DNA of 64,000 bases from Aspidapion aeneum (Eukaryota > Arthropoda > Insecta > Coleoptera > Brentidae), in contig OY755038.1 of NCBI GenBank assembly GCA_963576565.1, positions 67,999,908 through 68,063,907 on the forward strand, in the 5' to 3' direction. Position 1 is the stretch's first letter, and each line of letters starts with the position of its first letter. The notes beneath the pieces were generated by a model. That model saw nothing but the letters and a program-made list of their open reading frames with translations. It had not been told where the DNA came from and did no database searches. This document shows, in pieces, positions 59,478 through 64,000 of the stretch. The position numbers were made by a program, and so were the translations under genes.

Positions 59478-59590
59478 CCTAAGGTGCAAAACCGAGGAAA
59501 AAATGTCAAAAATAATAACCAAAAAATAGAAAATCAATGTCAGGCTTTGCTTCCTACGATAGGTGTCCTTAAGGAAACCCCCCTCTACCC
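59478..59590. repeat. Half copy of the 381-bp MITE
   Basis: AAAACCGAGGAAAAAATGTC, ATAACCAAAAAATAGAAAAT and GCTTTGCTTCCTACGATAGG correspond to 40,700-40,800. It ends in GTGTCCTTAAG, like the MITE terminus. Confidence 0.65.
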
Positions 59591-59958
59591 TAGGATTAAC
59601 CTCCTCACCAAACTGAACCTCACGACGATTTTCTGCGTTTATCTCACAAACCGTAACATTTTATATTCTTCATCAAATTTCTTATATATGATTCAAGTTT
59701 CAAGATTTATTCCACACATTTTAAATGTAAATACAGAAATTCTAACATTTTTATAATAAATTTTTTAATTCTTTTATTAGTGCTGAAAGCGAAAAATTTA
59801 ATCCTGTAGTGCTTTTACCTACAAACAAAAGATAGAATACAAGAAAAAAATTAAGTAACTAAAAATAGCTTATTAAAATTTTAAAAACTTTAAGAACATC
59901 GACTAAGTAACTACTGTTTATTACTTAATTTTTAAACTAATAATTTTAATTATAATAC

Positions 59959-60374
59959 TGTTACAAATTTAAGTTATTTAAATTTTATAATTGGAATTTA
60001 TTTAGGTTTAGTGTAGTATTAGGTTGATTTATCTTAAGGTTGTATTCTTAGTCTAGGTCTTAGTTGCGTTATCTGTGACTTGCGGTCGCAATAATACAAG
60101 AACTTTTCGGACGTCGAAGGCTGCCGGAAAGTTCGAGAGAGATGGACGATCCTATATATAGAGCCGGGGTCGCGCACCAGGCAGTCAGTCAGAGATAACC
60201 AATGGTAGTGATCGCTAGATGTTAACGCGAAGTTAATAGGCGTATTAAAGTAGTGAATTATTAGCAAGTTATTAGTAAGTTTAAGTGCGTGTTTTTGTAC
60301 ATAATTTGTCGGAATAAATTGACGTATCGTTTTCAACAATTGCGAGTTTTAATTGTTGTGGAGAACCCGTAACA
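59959..60374. mobile_element. Solo LTR, 416 bp, with 4-bp target duplication
   Basis: Starts TGTTAC and ends GTAACA, flanked by ATAC at 59,955-59,958 and 60,375-60,378. No internal retroelement sequence adjoins it, so it is a solo LTR left by recombination. A 4-bp duplication fits a Ty3-type element. The promoter and polyadenylation signals inside read left to right, so the element was on the plus strand. Confidence 0.85.
60152..60318 (+). promoter_or_regulatory. Core promoter and poly(A) signal inside the solo LTR
   Basis: TATATATAG at 60,153 is followed about 33 bases later by GGCAGTCAGTC, which contains an insect-type initiator TCAGT (60,185-60,189). AATAAA lies at 60,313-60,318. This U3-R-U5 order is normal for an LTR, and the promoter could still be active. 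Confidence 0.6.
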
Positions 60375-60378
60375 ATAC

Positions 60379-60990
60379 TAAACTTTTCCTGTCAAAAACA
60401 AACTCTTTACATATACTATAAATAAAGAAATAAATCTTTATTATTTTTTACAGACACATACACACACACACACATACATGCATTCACATAAACCCATATG
60501 CTATAGGTATAGGTACAGGTCAAATTACTTTGATAACTAGTGGACAGTGGTTTAATTATATAATAGATTCTTATGTACAGTAGATCCGTAAAGCCTGGAA
60601 TCACCCATTATTGCTGATTTAGAGACCGTTGATTGGATGACATGTTTGTTATTAAATAAATGACGTATTTCATGATTACTTTTAACTCTATTTGACCAAT
60701 CAGGGTGCTAAAAAAAACTTATTTCATACAAATGTCTTTTATTAAGTGTTTAGGTATGGAGATACCTTAACAAAAATGTACCACATTTGTAATGACCTAT
60801 CAAAGCCAAATGTGAAAAAATATACCGGGTGTCCTATTTAAAGAAACATAAGTTTATGTCATAGCTTTTTCTGGAACATCCTGTATAATTAACCATAGCC
60901 TTTTCTAACTCGGATTTTAAATCTTTATTTGATATCCAAGCTTTTTTCTAAAAAGCTTGCAACTTTTTTAAAAAATTCGTGATTCTACCG
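60379..60990. other. A+T-rich spacer with CA repeat
   Basis: A short CA-rich run at about 60,455-60,477. CCGGGTGTCCTATTTAAAG at 60,828 resembles the CAGGGTG-type transposon ends seen elsewhere in the window, but no partner end was established. Confidence 0.4.
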
Positions 60991-61240
60991 TTTACGTACA
61001 CACTGTATAAGTAGGCATAATAAAGGGTTTTGAAAAAATAGAAAGATAAAAATCGGAAAATACAAACTCTTTTGATTTTTTGACAAATGATTTAAAACAT
61101 AGCATCTTTATTGCTTTAGGAAATTCATTATAAATCTTTGCCCCAAGCAAAATAAACATACTTTGTGTATGGGATAGGTTTGAATAAAGCATAAAATAAT
61201 ACGGATTTTTTTTTGTGATCTTTAAAAATAGCCCCATAAT
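60991..61240 (-). pseudogene. Probable LINE ORF2 C-terminal remnant
   Basis: The minus frame from 61,237 reads SHTQSMFILLGAKIYNEFPK, then AIKMLCFKSFVKKSKEFVF. The pattern G-A-K-x-Y-N-x-x-P-x-x-I-K followed by F-K-x-F-x-K-K-x-K-E is typical of the end of reverse transcriptase proteins of several LINE clades. Upstream sequence on the minus strand (61,240-61,500) has stops and frameshifts. Too short to place in a clade. Confidence 0.5.
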
Positions 61241-62321
61241 TGGGACGTCAATGGAGTTTTCTACAATAAGCTTTATTATGCATTTTCTCTAAAGTACTTA
61301 GTATTTAGAAAATTGGATAAAACCTCATTATTTCAGTTTATTTTGTTTATAATATAGAAAGAAATATATGGAGGGGATATCTTTAACATATTGTGGTTTG
61401 TATCCTAGCAAGAATATTACACATGAAACTAATTGATACTTTTTGTAGGATATCTATCAATCTTTGTTTAATGTCATTACAATCATTCTCAAAAATGAGT
61501 CGTTTTTAAGTTAAAGGCCACCAAAAAAAGGAAATTGTGCAAATTCAAAAATGACGACCAAGTGGTTGATATCATACCTCGAAAACTATTACTCAAACAA
61601 ACACCAAGGGATTTTAGAAAAACAGAATTTGTGCGCCATTTTTTTTTAAAAACTTCCTTGAATATTATGGACAGTCAACCCTATAATTGTGCCAAGTTTC
61701 GGACCTTCCACACCAAAACCGCATTTTATGTCTCTAATGTTTAAACTACTTAACTAATTTTAAGTCTAAAGCCCATAGCACAGGGTTGAATAGCTGTCGC
61801 AAAAATTTAATGTATTACAAAAGCAATCAATCAACCGTCGAAAACTACCAGAATAATCAAAGAAATGTAAAAAGACTAACAAAATTAGTTCAATTATTTT
61901 AATAGATAAAAAATACAATAATAATCGTCTACAAAGCCCCTTCTAAAATATCAGACCCGAGACGTTTCCGAGAATTCGATTAAACATTCCAAGGGTAAAA
62001 AGCAGGTAATATCTGAAATTACATACAACAAAGAAACCCGTCTCTAAAATCTAAACCGCAAGGTTGCCTAATTTCTGAGGTCGCTGCGACGAGGTCTTAA
62101 CACGCAAAATACCTTTTATACCACCGAGGTGACTTAGTAGACCGTTTAGTTTCAGTAAAAGCGCCGCTAGCGCCACCGGTAGATACGTGAACTACACGGC
62201 CAAAAAGTAGCTATATATACCATTTTGTGACCTCAGAACAAAAAAGTGAGGCGACAACGTTATATATGAGGTGACAGCGTAGTTTATATACTTTATTTTG
62301 TGGTGGCTACGTACCCTTTAT

Positions 62322-62323
<2 letters not shown>
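61241..62323. other. A+T-rich region with GAGGTGAC words near its right end
   Basis: No gene supported. GAGGTGAC at 62,126, GTGACCTCAG at 62,227, GTGAGGCGACAACG at 62,246 and GAGGTGACAGCG at 62,268 precede the (TA)n run, mirroring the words right of the (TA)n at 56,713. A small G+C-richer patch lies at 62,160-62,190 (AGCGCCGCTAGCGCCACCGG). Confidence 0.5.

Positions 62324-62369
<46 letters not shown>
62324..62369. repeat. (TA)n microsatellite
   Basis: About 46 bp of TA after CTTTATCAA. Confidence 0.95.
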
Positions 62370-62374
<5 letters not shown>

Positions 62375-62639
62375 TGTAAAAAATAACATTAAAATATGCT
62401 TACTTATTTACTTTTAATTAAAAGTTTCAAAAATGTTTATTTCACCCCTCCATGGGCGATAAAACTTCCCACGCTCTACAATAGTTCAAACAAAAGTTCC
62501 GTCAAGTGAATCAGAGGACTGTCAGTGTCTCTGCAAGCGGTGTTCAATAATAGTTAAAGTAAACTACAACACATTTTCTACTTTTCTAGTCACCTATCTA
62601 TTAAATTATTATATATCTATTTTCTTTCATAAAGGCAAT

Positions 62640-63192
62640 GGAAAATACTCTGCCAATATATGGGCCCCTAAGCTCACACTAGGTACTATAGTTATAGTGT
62701 ACGTGTGAGCTAATATAACTAAAAACTAAAATATATTTTATTCAACTCCAGACTAAATTACCTTTTGTTTGATACCACACAAGCCATGTTTTGACTTAAA
62801 CTTAAATTTTTGAAATCTACCCCTACCCTTAAAAAAACAAAAACTAAAATGTATTTTGTTAAACTCCTGACTCAATTACCTTTCGTTTGATATCACACAC
62901 GCCATATTCTCACTTAAACTCTAATTTTTGAAATATACCCCCCCTTTTTTTTAAATAAATTGAAATGTATTTTGTTTAACTCCAGACTCAACTCCCTTTC
63001 GTTTGATTTCACACACGCCATATTTTCCCATAAACTCTAATTTTTAAAATCTACCCCCAACTTTTTATTTGGTTTGTGTTTGGTGGATTTTGTTCATTTT
63101 TAAATGGGACCATCTCGGCCCAAAACCCAGCCTAGGTACCAAATTTCATTAAAATCGGCCAAGCGGTTTTTGAGTTATGCGCGTTGGTCGTT
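62640..63192. repeat. Third copy of the ~115-bp repeat module leading into (GACA)n
   Basis: Starts with the AGCTCACAC hairpin (62,671-62,711), then three ~115-bp units (CAACTCCAGACTCAA, TTTCGTTTGATATCACACAC, ATCTACCCCC), then GGACCATCTCGGCCCAAAAC, CCTAGGTACCAAATTTCATT and GCGTTGGTCGTTACAGACAG. Same order as 50,280-50,650 of the right palindrome arm. Confidence 0.8.

Positions 63193-64000
<808 letters not shown>

Larger units (their letters stand above)
56714..59958. other. A+T-rich region, no gene supported
   Basis: GAGGTGAC-type words lie at 56,730, 56,760, 56,940 and 56,971. A hairpin is at 57,921-57,986. A degraded module ending GGTTTAGGAGCTATCG...CAGACAGACG (58,440-58,510) resembles the ends of microsatellite-associated repeats. 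A half MITE is at 59,478-59,590. The 144-codon frame from 57,561 starts with TTG and its last part reads the hairpin; I do not consider it a gene. Confidence 0.5.

Overview
This window looks like intergenic DNA from an insect nuclear genome, possibly a large repeat-rich one such as a beetle's or hemipteran's; the order is a guess. The reasons are the very high A+T content, the lack of any host gene I can recognise, and a dense mix of BEL/Pao and other LTR elements, AP-endonuclease LINEs, THAP-type DNA-transposon fragments, foldback elements and long microsatellites. Almost every long open frame belongs to a transposon or is an accident of repeats. I found no rRNA, tRNA or CRISPR.

Layout, left to right. 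1-2.3 kb: two foldback (inverted-repeat) elements. 2.5-6.4 kb: a decayed element carrying a THAP-like first exon, split by a minus-strand LINE (3.03-6.26 kb) with endonuclease and reverse transcriptase remains. 6.4-27.3 kb: a nest. A degenerate foldback-like repeat was hit by a plus-strand BEL/Pao element. The locus was partly duplicated in tandem, one copy collapsed to a solo LTR, and the other copy's integrase gene was then interrupted by a 16.6-kb LTR element (8496-25074) that has no retroviral genes. 28.3-29.0 kb: a second copy of the THAP-type element. 29,239-36,019: a complete minus-strand BEL/Pao element with matching 5-bp target duplications and similar LTRs, but a gag-pol frame broken by stops.

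36-57 kb: a tandem array followed by a giant imperfect palindrome. Its arms are about 37.47-45.1 kb and 50.0-56.55 kb. They contain tandem arrays (141-bp and ~115-bp periods), a 1.7-kb foldback transposon, a 381-bp MITE whose empty site survives in the opposite arm, and many copies of a GGATGTCAC motif in both orientations near (TA)n runs. The ~4.9-kb spacer holds a smaller palindrome, a 355-bp MITE with an 8-bp duplication, and a short THAP-like reading frame.

57-64 kb: mostly A+T-rich DNA with a clean solo LTR (59,959-60,374) with its TATA box and polyadenylation signal, a LINE C-terminal remnant, another (TA)n block with GAGGTGAC motifs, a third copy of the ~115-bp repeat module, and a perfect (GACA)n run of more than 800 bp that reaches the window end.

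The genes do not work together as a pathway. The value of the window is the layered order of insertions, and a few structures that known families do not fully explain: the gene-free 16.6-kb LTR element, the giant palindrome and its motif sets.
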